Shown piece after piece: positions 16,989 through 26,478 of a stretch of 64,000 nucleotides of DNA. Position 1 is the first letter of the stretch, and every line of letters begins with the position of its first letter. The notes beneath the pieces are model-generated. The model was not told the origin of the DNA. It did no database searches and saw only the letters and a list, made by a program, of their open reading frames with translations. Position numbers and translations under genes: made by a program. Source of the DNA: UBA2862 sp045658005 (GTDB lineage Bacteria > Bacillota > Clostridia > Christensenellales > Aristaeellaceae); assembly GCA_045658005.1 (NCBI GenBank), contig JAZOUD010000143.1, positions 1-64,000 on the forward strand. The letters run 5' to 3'.

Positions 16989-17079
16989 GGGCCGCTCCAA
17001 AAGGCGATTCGCCGCCGGACGGCTGGTTTTTCCGTATCCTGGAACAGCCGTGAACATACTGGATCAAGGAGGACTGAAC

Positions 17080-18201
17080 ATGCGCTTGCTTCACATTGCG
17101 GATCTGCACCTGGGCAAGCAGATGAACGACCTTTCCCTGCTGCCGGATCAGGAATTCATCCTTCAGCAGATACTGTCCATTGCCCAAAGCGAACGGGTGG
17201 ACGCCGTCCTGATTTCAGGAGACGTTTACCAGCGCTCCTCTCCCCAGGCGGAGGCCATGGCGCTGTTCGATTCCTTCGTGTCTCGATTGGCGGGCCTGGG
17301 CAAGAAGGTATTTGTCATCAGCGGCAACCACGATTCCGCGCTTCGTGTCTCCTACTTCGCGTCCCTCGTCAAGTCCTCCGGCGTCTACGTGTCGGAGGCG
17401 TTCGACGGCACGCTGCAAAGCGTTTCGCTCAGCGACCTGTACGGGGAGATCACGGTATGGCTGCTTCCATTTTTGCGCCCCTCCCAGGTGAAGCGCAAGC
17501 TGCCGGGGGAAAGGATCGTCTCCTATCAGGACGCCGTGGAAGCGGTGCTGAGGCAGACGCCCATCGACACCAAGAAGCGAAACGTACTTCTGTGCCATCA
17601 GTTCATCACCGGCAGCGAGACCTCGGATTCCGAGGAGAGGGCGGTGGGCGGACTGGACAACATCGACGCCGCCGTGTTCGACGCCTTCGACTACGTCGCC
17701 CTGGGACACATCCACAGGCCCCAGAAGGTGCTGCGGGACACCCTGCGATATGCGGGCTCGCCCCTGAAGTATTCCTTCTCCGAGGCGGGCCATCAAAAGA
17801 GCGTGGCCGTCGTGGACATGCTCGAAAAGGGGGAGGTCGCGGTGCGCACCCTGCCCCTGTATCCGTTGCACGACGTGCGCCTGATCGAGGGCAGGATGGA
17901 CGAGCTGATGGAGATGCCCTATTCGGAGGATTATCTCTGGGTGACGGTGCACGATGAGCTGCCGCCGCCGGATGCCCGGGTGACGCTGAGCGTCAATTAT
18001 CCCAATATGATGAAGTTCTCCATCGTCAATTCCAGGACAAAGTATGATGTGGACGTACTGGCCACCGAGGGCATGGAGAACAAAACCGTCGCCGAGCTGT
18101 TCAGCGATTTTTACCGGCTGCAGAACAACGATCAGGCGCCTGGCGAAGCGCATCAGAGGGTGCTTAACAAGGTACTGAAGGAATTGGAGGGAAGCACATG
18201 A
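17080..18201 (+). CDS. sbcD: Exonuclease subunit SbcD (Mre11 family)
   Basis: The protein has 373 residues. ATG 17080 follows AAGGAGG. It carries the metallophosphoesterase motifs of Mre11/SbcD: HIADLHLGK (D8, H10), ISGDVYQR, ISGNHDSALR, CHQFITG and ALGHIHRPQ. With SbcC it forms an ATP-dependent nuclease that opens DNA hairpins and blocked ends. The stop codon overlaps the sbcC start by four bases (ATGA), the usual translational coupling of the pair. Confidence 0.95.
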   Translation: MRLLHIADLHLGKQMNDLSLLPDQEFILQQILSIAQSERVDAVLISGDVYQRSSPQAEAMALFDSFVSRLAGLGKKVFVISGNHDSALRVSYFASLVKSSGVYVSEAFDGTLQSVSLSDLYGEITVWLLPFLRPSQVKRKLPGERIVSYQDAVEAVLRQTPIDTKKRNVLLCHQFITGSETSDSEERAVGGLDNIDAAVFDAFDYVALGHIHRPQKVLRDTLRYAGSPLKYSFSEAGHQKSVAVVDMLEKGEVAVRTLPLYPLHDVRLIEGRMDELMEMPYSEDYLWVTVHDELPPPDARVTLSVNYPNMMKFSIVNSRTKYDVDVLATEGMENKTVAELFSDFYRLQNNDQAPGEAHQRVLNKVLKELEGST

Positions 18202-20828
18202 AGCCGTTGAACCTGACGCTCTCGGCCTTTGGCCCGTATGCCCGGGAGTGCTCGGTGGATTTTTCCCGGCTTGGCGAGGATGGCCTGTTCCTGATCGCCG
18301 GGGATACCGGCGCGGGAAAGACGACGCTGTTCGATGCCATCAGCTTTGCGCTCTACGGCGAGGCCTCCGGCGGCAAGGAACGCCGCAGGAGCAAGTCCTT
18401 TCGCTCGGACTACGCCGCCGGCAAGACGGAGACCTGGGCGGAGCTGACCTTCCGCCACAAGGGAGGCGCCTGGCGCATACGCCGCAATCCCGAATACGAG
18501 CGCCCGAAGAAATCCGGCGAGGGCACCACGACCCAGACCGCCTGGGCCCAATTGACCAATCTCGATACCGGCGAGACCTGGGAAGGGCTGACAGAGGTCA
18601 ACGGCAAGGTCTATGAATTGCTCGGCCTGACCCAGGACCAGTTCACCCAGACGGTGATGATCGCCCAGGGCGATTTCCTGAAGATACTCAACGCCTCCTC
18701 CGACGACAGGAAGGCGCTGTTCCAAAAGCTGTTCAACACCTCTGTGTATGCGGGTCTGCAGCTGAAACTGAAGGATATGAACACCGCGTGCATCCGGGAG
18801 AGGGAGGACCTGGAACGGACCATCGCCATCGCAGCGGACAAGATCGACCCGGAGCCCGATTTTCCGGAGCGGGACAGCATCGCATTCTACAAATCGGATG
18901 CCAAATACGCAGACCTTCTGTCGGAATGTCTCGCGCATCTGATCGAAGGGGAGAAGGCCGAGCGCGCAAAGGCGACGGACAGAAGGCAGGCAGCCGGCGA
19001 GCAGACGGACGCCCTCATCGCCGCGATCGAGCAGGCCAAGGCGGTCAACGTGGATTATGAAGCGCTGGCAAAGGGAGAAAGGGAACTGGCCGCGCTGCTT
19101 GACCGGCAGAGCGCCATGGACGACCTCGAAGACACGTTGCAGAGGGCGCGAAAGGCGCAGGGCCTGCTGCCCGATGAAACGCTGGTGCGCTCCAACGCCA
19201 TGGCGATTGAAAACCAGCGCAAGGAGCTGGCCGAAGCGATCGAAGCCGTGACATCCGCGGAGGGCGCCCTGCCCGCGGCAGAGGCCCGAAGGCTGGAAGC
19301 GGAAGCCCATGCGCCGGATGTGGAGAACCTGCTGGCCTCCGCAAGGCAGCTGTCCGACGGCATCCCGGTGCTGAAGGAACTGGAAGGGCAGAAAAGGCAG
19401 CTGGCGCAACGGGAAAAGCAGCTCACACAGCTGCTCAAGGCCAGCAACGAGGCCGATCAGGCCTATGCCGCCGCCAAGGAAGGCTACTATCGCAGCCAGG
19501 CGGGGCTGCTGGCGTCTGAGCTGGAGCCGGGAAAGCCCTGTCCCGTGTGCGGCGCGCTGTCCCATCCGCAGCCTGCGCAGCTGGCGGCAGAGTCCGTCAC
19601 CAGGGAGGCCATGGAAGAGGCGGACCGGCGGCATCGCGGTGCCGCCGACGCGCTGCACAGGACCGACAACAGCCTGACCGCGCTTCGAACGCAGGTGGAC
19701 AAGGATGCCGCCCGCCTGCGGGACATGGGTATTGCGGAGGCGGAGACCGAGCGGCACCTGCAACAGCGAATCAGCGACTTGAACACACAGGCCATGCGCT
19801 ACCGCGAGGCCATCGAGGAAAGCCGGAAGGCCTGCAACGCGCTCACGGTCGCCCTGGAGAAGAACCGTACCGCCGTCGAGCAGAAGCAGAAGAGCCTTGC
19901 AGGCCTTCTGGAGGCGGGCGAACAGCTGAAAAAGCGATTCATGGCGCGCCTGGCTGCCGCAGGCTTTGAGGACGAACGCGCCTATCAGCTTGCCAGGCTG
20001 CCGGACGACGCGGTGAACGATATCGAAGCAAGGCTGAAAAAATACGGCGAGCAGAGGACCTCCCTGGCGGATCAGACGTCCAGCCTTCGCCGGAAGCTGG
20101 CGGGGAAGGAGAAGATCGACCTGTCCGGCCTGGAGCAGCGGCAGCGGGATTGGAAGGCGAAGCGAATCGCAGCCGAGCAGGCGGAAGCCGCGCTCGCCGG
20201 AAAGCTGGCGCTGCATGAGGATGCCCTGAAGGCGATCCAGCGCGCCTGCAGGCAAAAGAAGCGAAATGAAGAATACTGGGCGGTGGTCAGGGACCTCTAC
20301 AACTGTTGCGCCGGGATCGCCGGCGGCAACCGGCGGGCCAAGCTGACCTTTGAGGCCTATGTCCAGCAGTACTATTTCAAGCAGGTCGTGGCCGCGGCAA
20401 ACAAGCGGCTCACCGTGTTGACCGACGGGCTGTTCACCCTGCGCTGCAAGGCGGAGGCCCGGGACCGGGTGCGCCAGAGCGGGCTCGACCTGGATGTGCT
20501 GGACCGGGGCACGGGCCAGTGGCGGGACGTGAGCACGCTTTCCGGGGGCGAATCCTTCCTGGCCAGCCTGGCCCTGGCCCTGGGCCTGTCCGACGTGGTG
20601 CAGGCCCAGAGCGGCGCGATTCGCATGGACGCCATGTTCATCGACGAGGGGTTCGGCACGCTGGACGACAATGCCCTGCGCAATTCCCTGCGGGTGCTCG
20701 CGGACCTGGCCGACGGCAAGCGCCTCATCGGCATCATCTCCCATGTGCACGACCTTGAGGAGCGCATCGAAAGGCAGATCGTCGTCACCAAGACGCCGAA
20801 GGGCTCAAAGATCGACGTCATCGCATGA
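18198..20828 (+). CDS. sbcC: Exonuclease subunit SbcC (Rad50-like ATPase)
   Basis: The protein has 876 residues, within the short range for the family (E. coli 1048). Walker A GDTGAGKT is at ~35-42; long coiled coils rich in Ala, Glu and Arg run over ~190-430 and ~460-700. The zinc hook CPVC lies at ~448, the ABC signature LSGGES at ~780 and Walker B FIDEGFGTLDD at ~813. It dimerises by the zinc hook and head domains and drives the SbcD nuclease. It is translationally coupled to sbcD. A Nudix gene follows 75 bases later and may be co-transcribed. Confidence 0.95.
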   Translation: MKPLNLTLSAFGPYARECSVDFSRLGEDGLFLIAGDTGAGKTTLFDAISFALYGEASGGKERRRSKSFRSDYAAGKTETWAELTFRHKGGAWRIRRNPEYERPKKSGEGTTTQTAWAQLTNLDTGETWEGLTEVNGKVYELLGLTQDQFTQTVMIAQGDFLKILNASSDDRKALFQKLFNTSVYAGLQLKLKDMNTACIREREDLERTIAIAADKIDPEPDFPERDSIAFYKSDAKYADLLSECLAHLIEGEKAERAKATDRRQAAGEQTDALIAAIEQAKAVNVDYEALAKGERELAALLDRQSAMDDLEDTLQRARKAQGLLPDETLVRSNAMAIENQRKELAEAIEAVTSAEGALPAAEARRLEAEAHAPDVENLLASARQLSDGIPVLKELEGQKRQLAQREKQLTQLLKASNEADQAYAAAKEGYYRSQAGLLASELEPGKPCPVCGALSHPQPAQLAAESVTREAMEEADRRHRGAADALHRTDNSLTALRTQVDKDAARLRDMGIAEAETERHLQQRISDLNTQAMRYREAIEESRKACNALTVALEKNRTAVEQKQKSLAGLLEAGEQLKKRFMARLAAAGFEDERAYQLARLPDDAVNDIEARLKKYGEQRTSLADQTSSLRRKLAGKEKIDLSGLEQRQRDWKAKRIAAEQAEAALAGKLALHEDALKAIQRACRQKKRNEEYWAVVRDLYNCCAGIAGGNRRAKLTFEAYVQQYYFKQVVAAANKRLTVLTDGLFTLRCKAEARDRVRQSGLDLDVLDRGTGQWRDVSTLSGGESFLASLALALGLSDVVQAQSGAIRMDAMFIDEGFGTLDDNALRNSLRVLADLADGKRLIGIISHVHDLEERIERQIVVTKTPKGSKIDVIA

Positions 20829-20903
20829 CCACATGCGAATCGGCACAGGCCGAAGTGTTTGTAGAAAACAACAGAAATGGACGCCGGCGTCAGAACGGAG
20901 TGA

Positions 20904-21383
20904 ATGAAGATGGATTACATACATGAGCTGAGGAAGATCACCGGCCCGCGCAAGCTGATACTGAACTGCGCCGGCGCTGTGATCGTCCGGGATGACCGCA
21001 TATTGCTCCAGCGGCGAACGGACAACGGGAAGTGGGGCCTGATCGGCGGGCTGCTGGAGATGAACGAGACCTACGAGGAAGCCGCGCTCCGGGAGATTCG
21101 GGAGGAGACCGGCCTGGAGGTGGCGCTGGACAGCTTTCTCGGCATCTTCCACAATCACGATATGGTCTGGGGCAACGGCGACGCGGCGCATGTGATAGCC
21201 GCCATGTACACCGCCCGTATCGTCAGCGGGGAGCCCAGGATCGACGAGGAATCTTATGAGCTGAGGTTCTTCTCCAGGGAGGAGATGCCGGAGCTGTTCG
21301 CGGAGGATCAGATCGCGGCCCTGGACGCCTATTTCAGAGGCGTGCGCCATCCGCTGTTGCAGGAGAACCGGATGGTGAACTGA
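20904..21383 (+). CDS. Nudix hydrolase
   Basis: The protein has 159 residues. The Nudix box starts at GGLLEMNETYEEA and continues with REIREETGLEV, matching G-x5-E-x7-REUXEEXGU, the metal-binding catalytic helix. Upstream, LILNCAGAVIVRDDRILLQRR is typical of NTP- or sugar-nucleotide-cleaving Nudix proteins. The substrate cannot be assigned. It lies downstream of sbcDC, so a nucleotide-sanitising role next to a repair operon is plausible but only inferred. The ATG follows GGAGTGAATGAAG. Confidence 0.88.
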   Translation: MKMDYIHELRKITGPRKLILNCAGAVIVRDDRILLQRRTDNGKWGLIGGLLEMNETYEEAALREIREETGLEVALDSFLGIFHNHDMVWGNGDAAHVIAAMYTARIVSGEPRIDEESYELRFFSREEMPELFAEDQIAALDAYFRGVRHPLLQENRMVN

Positions 21384-21411
21384 AATCTGTGGGTCCCCGC
21401 GCCTTGTCCAC

Positions 21412-22862
21412 GTGAATACATTCATCCTGACGGAGGGCTTTAAAAACGCGCCCTGGTTCTTCCTGGACTCCCACAACATCGTGCCACGCCCGGGATTGGA
21501 GGGGACCGCCTTCCGGCTGGAGGCGGGGGAGGCCTTTTGCGTGGATATCGCGGTTTTCGACTACCCCGCGGCGGATGCCCGGGGGATCAACGGCGCCGTC
21601 CGCTGGGTGTACCGTCGCTTCCACGAACCGCCCCGGGAGGGCCTGCCCATACAGACTGCGGTGGCGGACATCGCGACTGCGGTGTCCCGCGACGCATGGC
21701 TCGAGGACAGCGACGCCTATGCCGGGTTCGTGTTCGACTGGCAGTACGACCACGAGGTGCGCCGCCTGCCCTCCATCACCTGGACCAACGGCCTGGCCGT
21801 GGCCGTGCCGATGCTCCAGGCCGCGCACCGCCTGGGACGGGAGGACATACGCGCCCAGGCGCTGCGCTGCATCGACCATATCGTGGATACCTCGATCAAT
21901 CCGAGGAACGGCCTGCCCTTCACCGCGGAGGTCGACGGGACCTGGTGCAACCGGGGCTGGTGGTACGACAGGCAGCCCGTTCCCGGCCACGCCGCCTACC
22001 TGGTCGGCCAGGCGCTGTACTACATACTGAAGGCGTATGCCCTTGAAAGGGGCGCGGCGCAGACCACGGCAAATGGCTGGCCTATGTCGAAGGCGCGCTT
22101 GAAAAGGTGGAGCGCACCCTCAACAGCGACGGGGAGTATCCCTATGTCTTTTCCGAGGACAGCGGCGCGGGCCTGTGCTACGATTCCATGTCGGGCGCGT
22201 GGTGCCTGGCTGCGGCGGCGTACCACGCGGCGCTGACCGGCGACCGGCTACAGCTTCCCAAGTGGCTGGAAAGCGAAGCCCACTATCACTGCGCGTACAT
22301 CGTGCCCATGGTCTGCTACGGCGGCCCGCTGGACATCGACAAGCAGGTGGACTCCGAGGGGGTGCTGGCCTATATACGGGCGGTGCGCTGGCTCCATGAA
22401 TTGACCGGAGACGAAAAGCTGCTTTTGCACATGAGCGACGCGCTGGAATATGAATTCACCTTCAAGTTCTGCTACAACTCGCCCATCAAGGTGCCGCCGC
22501 TGAGCCGGGTGGGGTGGAGCAGCTGCGGCGGCAGCATCACCTCCGTCACCAATCCCCACATCCATCCCATGTCCTCCACCGTCGCGGATGCGCTCGCGTA
22601 CTTTGTGCAGAAGACCGGCGATGAGTACGTGAACAGCCGCTTATTGGATACCGTGAACTGGAGCCGCCAGGTGTCCAGCCGCTACGACGGGGAATACGAC
22701 TACGGCAGGCGGGGCTGGATGAGCGAGCGCTTCTGCCACTGCGAGGGCCTGCTGACGGAGCGCTACCCCGACGGCACGCCGGCCAGCACCTGGTTTGCGC
22801 TGATGCCCTGGGCCTGCGGCAGCATACTGGAGGCGCTGGCCGGCGAGAATTGGGATGACTGA
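21412..22862 (+). pseudogene. Alpha-helical, glycoside-hydrolase-like protein, broken by a frameshift
   Basis: Two frames read as one protein. The first (GTG 21412) ends its sensible sequence near 22055 (YYILKAYALERG); the second continues at ~22060 with DHGKWLAYVEGALEKV and runs to 22862. The shift equals loss of one base in a G/C-rich stretch at about 22045-22065. The protein (~480 residues) is helical and aromatic-rich (SITWTNGLAVAVPML, CNRGWWYDRQPVPGHAAYLV, SMSGAWCLAAAAYHAAL), like an (alpha/alpha)6-barrel glycoside hydrolase or lyase; no exact family is claimed. No ribosome site lies before 21412, so the 5' end may also be lost. A single sequencing error could mimic the frameshift. Confidence 0.6.
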
Positions 22863-23014
22863 CCGTGACAGCCGCGCGGACATTGGACAGAAATGTTGCG
22901 GCGACGCCGGCACGGCCAGGGCTTCCCTTGACGATTGAAATGCCATGTGGGCGCGTAACTTCGTGCCACCGCAGGCAAGGTTTTTCTCGATGCGCCACCC
23001 ATACGATGATGGCC

Positions 23015-23043
23015 TTGCCCGCGGGATCGTAACATGCTAAAAT
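23015..23043 (+). promoter_or_regulatory. Extended -10 promoter of the exported prephenate dehydratase gene
   Basis: TTGCCC (23015-23020), a 17-base spacer and TAAAAT (23038-23043) preceded by TGC. The rest of the 213-base gap 22863-23075 shows no other feature. Confidence 0.58.
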
Positions 23044-23075
23044 ATCGATAGCTAATGCTGCATTGACAAGAAAGG

Positions 23076-23981
23076 ATGAGTATTATGAAATTTCGCGCCA
23101 TCGTCCTGATTATGGTCCTCGTCGTCTGCGGCCAGGCCTCCCTCGCGGAGGTCAGCTACCTCGGCCCGGAGGGCACGTATACGCAGGAGGCAGCCCAATT
23201 CTGGTTTGAGGGCGGCGAGGCCCTCGTTCCCTGCAAGACCGTAAACGACGCCATATCGGATATGCTTTCGGGCCAGGCGGATTACGCCGTCATTCCCCAG
23301 GAGAATACCCTTGGCGGCGCGGTGCTCAATTACGTGGACGCCCTGATCGCCTCGGAGGACGCCTATGTGGTCGGGGAGGTCATACTGCCCATCAACCAGA
23401 CCCTGATGGGCGTCCCCGGCGCGAAGCTGGAGGACATCCGCACCGTCTGCTCCCATGCGCAGGGGCTGGCCCAGAGCGCCCAATGGCGCAAGGACCATCT
23501 GCCGAAGGCCGGGGCGCAGGAGATGGACAGCACCGCCGCCGCGGCCAGCTACGTGGCAGAGCAGGGCGACAGGAGCATCGCCGCCGTGGCCGCGCCCGGG
23601 GCCGCGCCGCTGTACGGCCTGGAGGTGCTGGCGGAAAACGTCCAGATCACCGACGCCAACAAGACGCGGTTCTACGTGCTGTCCAGCCAACCGCTGGAGG
23701 GGGAGAGACAGACGCGGGCGGTGTTCGTGGCCACCTGCGAATGTGGCAGCCTGGACGACATCATGCTGGCCATACACGACGCCGGCCTGGAGCCGGTGGC
23801 GCTGCACGATCGGCCGGAGGGCAGCGCGCTGGGCCGCTACCACTACGTGATCGAGGTGGAGGGCACCGACCCCATCGGGGACGAACAGATCGACAGGGTA
23901 AGGGCCATCGAGGGCGTTCGATTTGCGGGACGCTTTGAGTCGGCGGAAAAAGCCGTGAATCAGGCGGAAAGGATCCGGTGA
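23076..23981 (+). CDS. Prephenate dehydratase domain protein with a signal peptide
   Basis: The protein has 301 residues. An AAAGGATG site precedes ATG 23076 (a second ATG is at 23085). Residues ~4-25 form a signal peptide (cleavage near SLAEV). The rest is a full PDT enzyme: YLGPEGTYTQEAA, DYAVIPQENTLGGAV, CSHAQGLAQS, STAAAASYVAEQ and the catalytic NKTRFYVL, then an ACT domain (~210-290, GLEPVALHDRP). PDT converts prephenate to phenylpyruvate in phenylalanine synthesis, normally in the cytoplasm. Export is unusual; no mutase or dehydrogenase lies next door. It could be an extracytoplasmic PDT or a recruited ligand-binding protein (PDT shares the periplasmic binding fold). Confidence 0.8.
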   Translation: MSIMKFRAIVLIMVLVVCGQASLAEVSYLGPEGTYTQEAAQFWFEGGEALVPCKTVNDAISDMLSGQADYAVIPQENTLGGAVLNYVDALIASEDAYVVGEVILPINQTLMGVPGAKLEDIRTVCSHAQGLAQSAQWRKDHLPKAGAQEMDSTAAAASYVAEQGDRSIAAVAAPGAAPLYGLEVLAENVQITDANKTRFYVLSSQPLEGERQTRAVFVATCECGSLDDIMLAIHDAGLEPVALHDRPEGSALGRYHYVIEVEGTDPIGDEQIDRVRAIEGVRFAGRFESAEKAVNQAERIR

Positions 23982-24041
23982 GCCTGCCGGCGGTTATGGC
24001 AGGTTCGGGAAAAGACATTCTGTGACTGCGGAGGTGGCGGC

Positions 24042-25568
24042 TTGGATATCATCGCGATCGACCTGAAATCCTTCTATGCCTCCGTGGAATGCCGGGCGCG
24101 CAATCTCGATCCGCTGACGACCAATCTCGTGGTCGCGGACGCCTCGCGCACGGAGAAGACCATCTGCCTGGCGGTATCGCCGTCCCTGAAGCGCCATGGC
24201 ATTCCCGGACGGCCCAGGCTGTTCGAGGTCGTGCAGCGCATCCGGGCGGTCAACCGGGAAAGGGCCAAGGCCGCGCCGGGCGGCCGGCTCACCGGGGAAT
24301 CCTGCGATGCCCGGGCGCTGCAGGCCGACCCGAGGCTGGCGGTGGGCTATATCATCGCCACGCCGCAGATGGCGCACTATATGAGGATCAGCACGCAGAT
24401 CTATGACATCTACACCCGGTATATCGCTCCCGAGGACATCCACGTCTATTCCATCGACGAGGTGTTCATGGACGTGACCCATTATACGCACCTCTACAGG
24501 GCAGAGGCGGAAAGGGCGGGCATGGGCGTGGCGCGCTACATGGCGCTGATGCTCATACGCAAGGTGCTGGCATCGACGGGCATCACCGCGACCGCGGGCA
24601 TCGGCGCCAACCTCTACCTCGCGAAGGTGGCCATGGATGTGCTCGCCAAGCACGTGGAGGCGGATGAGGACGGCGTGCGCATCGCTGAGCTGGACGAGAT
24701 GTCCTACCGGCGCACGATGTGGGAGCACCGCCCCCTGACGGATTTCTGGCGGGTGGGCAGGGGCTACGCGAGGCGGCTGGAGGCTGCGGGCCTTTACACG
24801 ATGGGCGATATCGCCCTCTGCTCGGAGGTGAACGAGGCGCTGCTGTACAAGCTCTTCGGCGTCAACGCAGAGCTGCTGATCGACCACGCGTGGGGATGGG
24901 AGCCCTGCACGATCCGCGACATCAAGGCCTACAGGCCCCAGAGCAACAGCCTCTCCGCCGGCCAGGTGCTGAAGGCACCCTATCCCGCGGACAGGGCCCG
25001 CCTGATCGTCCGCGAGATGATGGACGGCATGGCGCTGGACCTTGTGAAGAAGGGCCTGGCCACGGATCAGATCGCATTGACCGTCGTATATGATATCGAA
25101 AACCTTGCCTCGACGGAGATACGATCAGGCTACGACGGCCCCGTTACCGTGGATTACTATGGCCGCGAAGTGCCAAAGCCCGGGCACGGCTCGATCAACC
25201 TCGACGGCTATACCTCCTCCGCGAAGCAGATCATACGCGCGGCCCTTGCCCTCTATGACCGAATCGTCAATCCCGCGCTGCTCGTGCGCCGGATATACGT
25301 CGCCTGCAACCATGTAAGGGATGAGGCGGCGGTCGAAGCCGGCAGGGCGGCAGCGCCCGTCCAGCTGGATATGTTCACCGATTACGCAGCCCTCGAGCAG
25401 CGCGCCCGGGAAGAGAAAAACGCCCGCGAACGCGAGCGCAGGCAGCAGGAGGCCATACTGGCCATCAAGGAAAAATGGGGAAAAAACGCCATACTGAAGG
25501 GCATGAGCTTTGAAGACGGCGCGACCGCGCGGGAGCGGAACGAGCAGGTCGGCGGGCACAGGGCGTAG
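24042..25568 (+). CDS. Y-family DNA polymerase (UmuC/UvrX-like)
   Basis: The protein has 508 residues and starts at TTG 24042 after GGAGGTGG. Catalytic motifs: IIAIDLKSFYASVECRARN (first metal Asp), VYSIDEVFMDVT (Asp-Glu), ATAGIGANLYLAKVA and a little-finger domain. A beta-clamp-binding motif, QLDMF, sits at ~445, followed by a charged helical tail. It belongs to the UmuC/UvrX branch of mobile or SOS-linked translesion polymerases in Firmicutes rather than DinB. Together with the downstream YolD-like gene and an XRE gene it forms a familiar module. No LexA box was seen directly upstream. Confidence 0.9.
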   Translation: MDIIAIDLKSFYASVECRARNLDPLTTNLVVADASRTEKTICLAVSPSLKRHGIPGRPRLFEVVQRIRAVNRERAKAAPGGRLTGESCDARALQADPRLAVGYIIATPQMAHYMRISTQIYDIYTRYIAPEDIHVYSIDEVFMDVTHYTHLYRAEAERAGMGVARYMALMLIRKVLASTGITATAGIGANLYLAKVAMDVLAKHVEADEDGVRIAELDEMSYRRTMWEHRPLTDFWRVGRGYARRLEAAGLYTMGDIALCSEVNEALLYKLFGVNAELLIDHAWGWEPCTIRDIKAYRPQSNSLSAGQVLKAPYPADRARLIVREMMDGMALDLVKKGLATDQIALTVVYDIENLASTEIRSGYDGPVTVDYYGREVPKPGHGSINLDGYTSSAKQIIRAALALYDRIVNPALLVRRIYVACNHVRDEAAVEAGRAAAPVQLDMFTDYAALEQRAREEKNARERERRQQEAILAIKEKWGKNAILKGMSFEDGATARERNEQVGGHRA

Positions 25569-25622
25569 TCCTGGCCCGGGTTGCTGCAAGCAGGATCGGA
25601 AAAGCCTGAAGAGAGGGATCAA

Positions 25623-26024
25623 ATGGGAAAATACGACGCAATCATCGATCATCCCCATCACGTATCTGCCGTCCACCCCCGTATGAGCATGCTCAACCGG
25701 GCGGCGCAGTTCAGCCCCTTCGCGGCGCTGACGGGATACGGTGACCAGATCGCCGAGGCGGCGCGCCTGACCGATCGCCGAATCGAGCTGACCGAGGCGG
25801 AGGAAGCGGAGATCGGCCGGAAGCTGGGCGCCATAGAGCGTGGGGACGAGGTCGAATTGACCTGGTTTGTGCCGGATGAGCGGAAGGCCGGCGGTCGCTA
25901 CGTGACGGAGCGGGTGCGTGTAAAGCAGGTCTCGTCGCCGGAAGAAAAGGTCCTGCTGGCCGGCGGACGAAGCGTTGATATCGGGCAGATCATCGATGTG
26001 GCCGCTGTCGGCAGGGAGCAGTGA
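25623..26024 (+). CDS. YolD-like protein
   Basis: The protein has 133 residues. I placed the start at ATG 25623 after GAGAGGGATC. The N-terminus (IIDHPHHVSAVHPRMSM, then RAAQFSPFAALTGYGDQI) is characteristic of the YolD-like family usually encoded right after UmuC/UvrX polymerases in Firmicutes. The family is thought to act as a UmuD-like partner, but its mechanism is not established. It follows the polymerase gene by 54 bases and is probably co-transcribed. The C-terminal part is beta-rich, with VELTWFVPD and VRVKQVSSPEEKVLL. Confidence 0.8.
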   Translation: MGKYDAIIDHPHHVSAVHPRMSMLNRAAQFSPFAALTGYGDQIAEAARLTDRRIELTEAEEAEIGRKLGAIERGDEVELTWFVPDERKAGGRYVTERVRVKQVSSPEEKVLLAGGRSVDIGQIIDVAAVGREQ

Positions 26025-26054
26025 CGGCCGGCCTCCGATGGCAGGCGCGGGGGA

Positions 26055-26255
26055 TCAATAGCGCCGGAAGCTGCAAACATCCCCGATGTCCACGCGAAGC
26101 GCCACGCATAGCCGCTCGATGACGTCCAGCCGGACGGACTCGTCCTTTACGAGCTTTTGATAGGTGGATTCACTGATTCCAGCAAGGTGTATGATATCGC
26201 GCGGCGTTTTCCCGCGACGTTGGAGGAGGAGCCAGAGCTTTTTATAAGTGATCAT
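26055..26255 (-). CDS. Small XRE-family HTH regulator (Cro-like)
   Basis: The protein has 66 residues. The internal ATG at 26255 is preceded by CAGGAGG, so the longer open frame is not used. The sequence MITYKKLWLLLQRRGKTP, then HLAGISESTYQKL and ERLCVALRVDIGDVCSF, is a compact Cro/C1-type HTH protein of the kind that begins MI-YKKL. It faces the polymerase/YolD pair and is divergent from the amino-acid ABC operon, whose promoter starts ~160 bases away. It may control either; the sequence does not decide. Confidence 0.85.
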   Translation of the reverse strand: MITYKKLWLLLQRRGKTPRDIIHLAGISESTYQKLVKDESVRLDVIERLCVALRVDIGDVCSFRRY

Positions 26256-26416
26256 CGATGCGCGCCTCCTGTGATCGTTACTCCAAAAGGTGGGGACTAT
26301 TATTGTATCACAAGCAGGCGGCGGCGGGGTAGACAATATTCGGGTTTTACCATTTCAATTTTCTTGCAGATGTGACGGACCCGGAAATTACCTTGACGAT
26401 TATTGCGGCTTTATCA

Positions 26417-26445
26417 TTGACATTTAACCCCAAATGTGGGATAGT
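26417..26445 (+). promoter_or_regulatory. Sigma-A promoter of the amino-acid ABC operon
   Basis: A perfect TTGACA (26417-26422), a 17-base spacer and GATAGT (26440-26445). Confidence 0.5.
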
Positions 26446-26478
26446 ATAGCCAGCTGATATGAAGAGGAGAAGCTGAAA

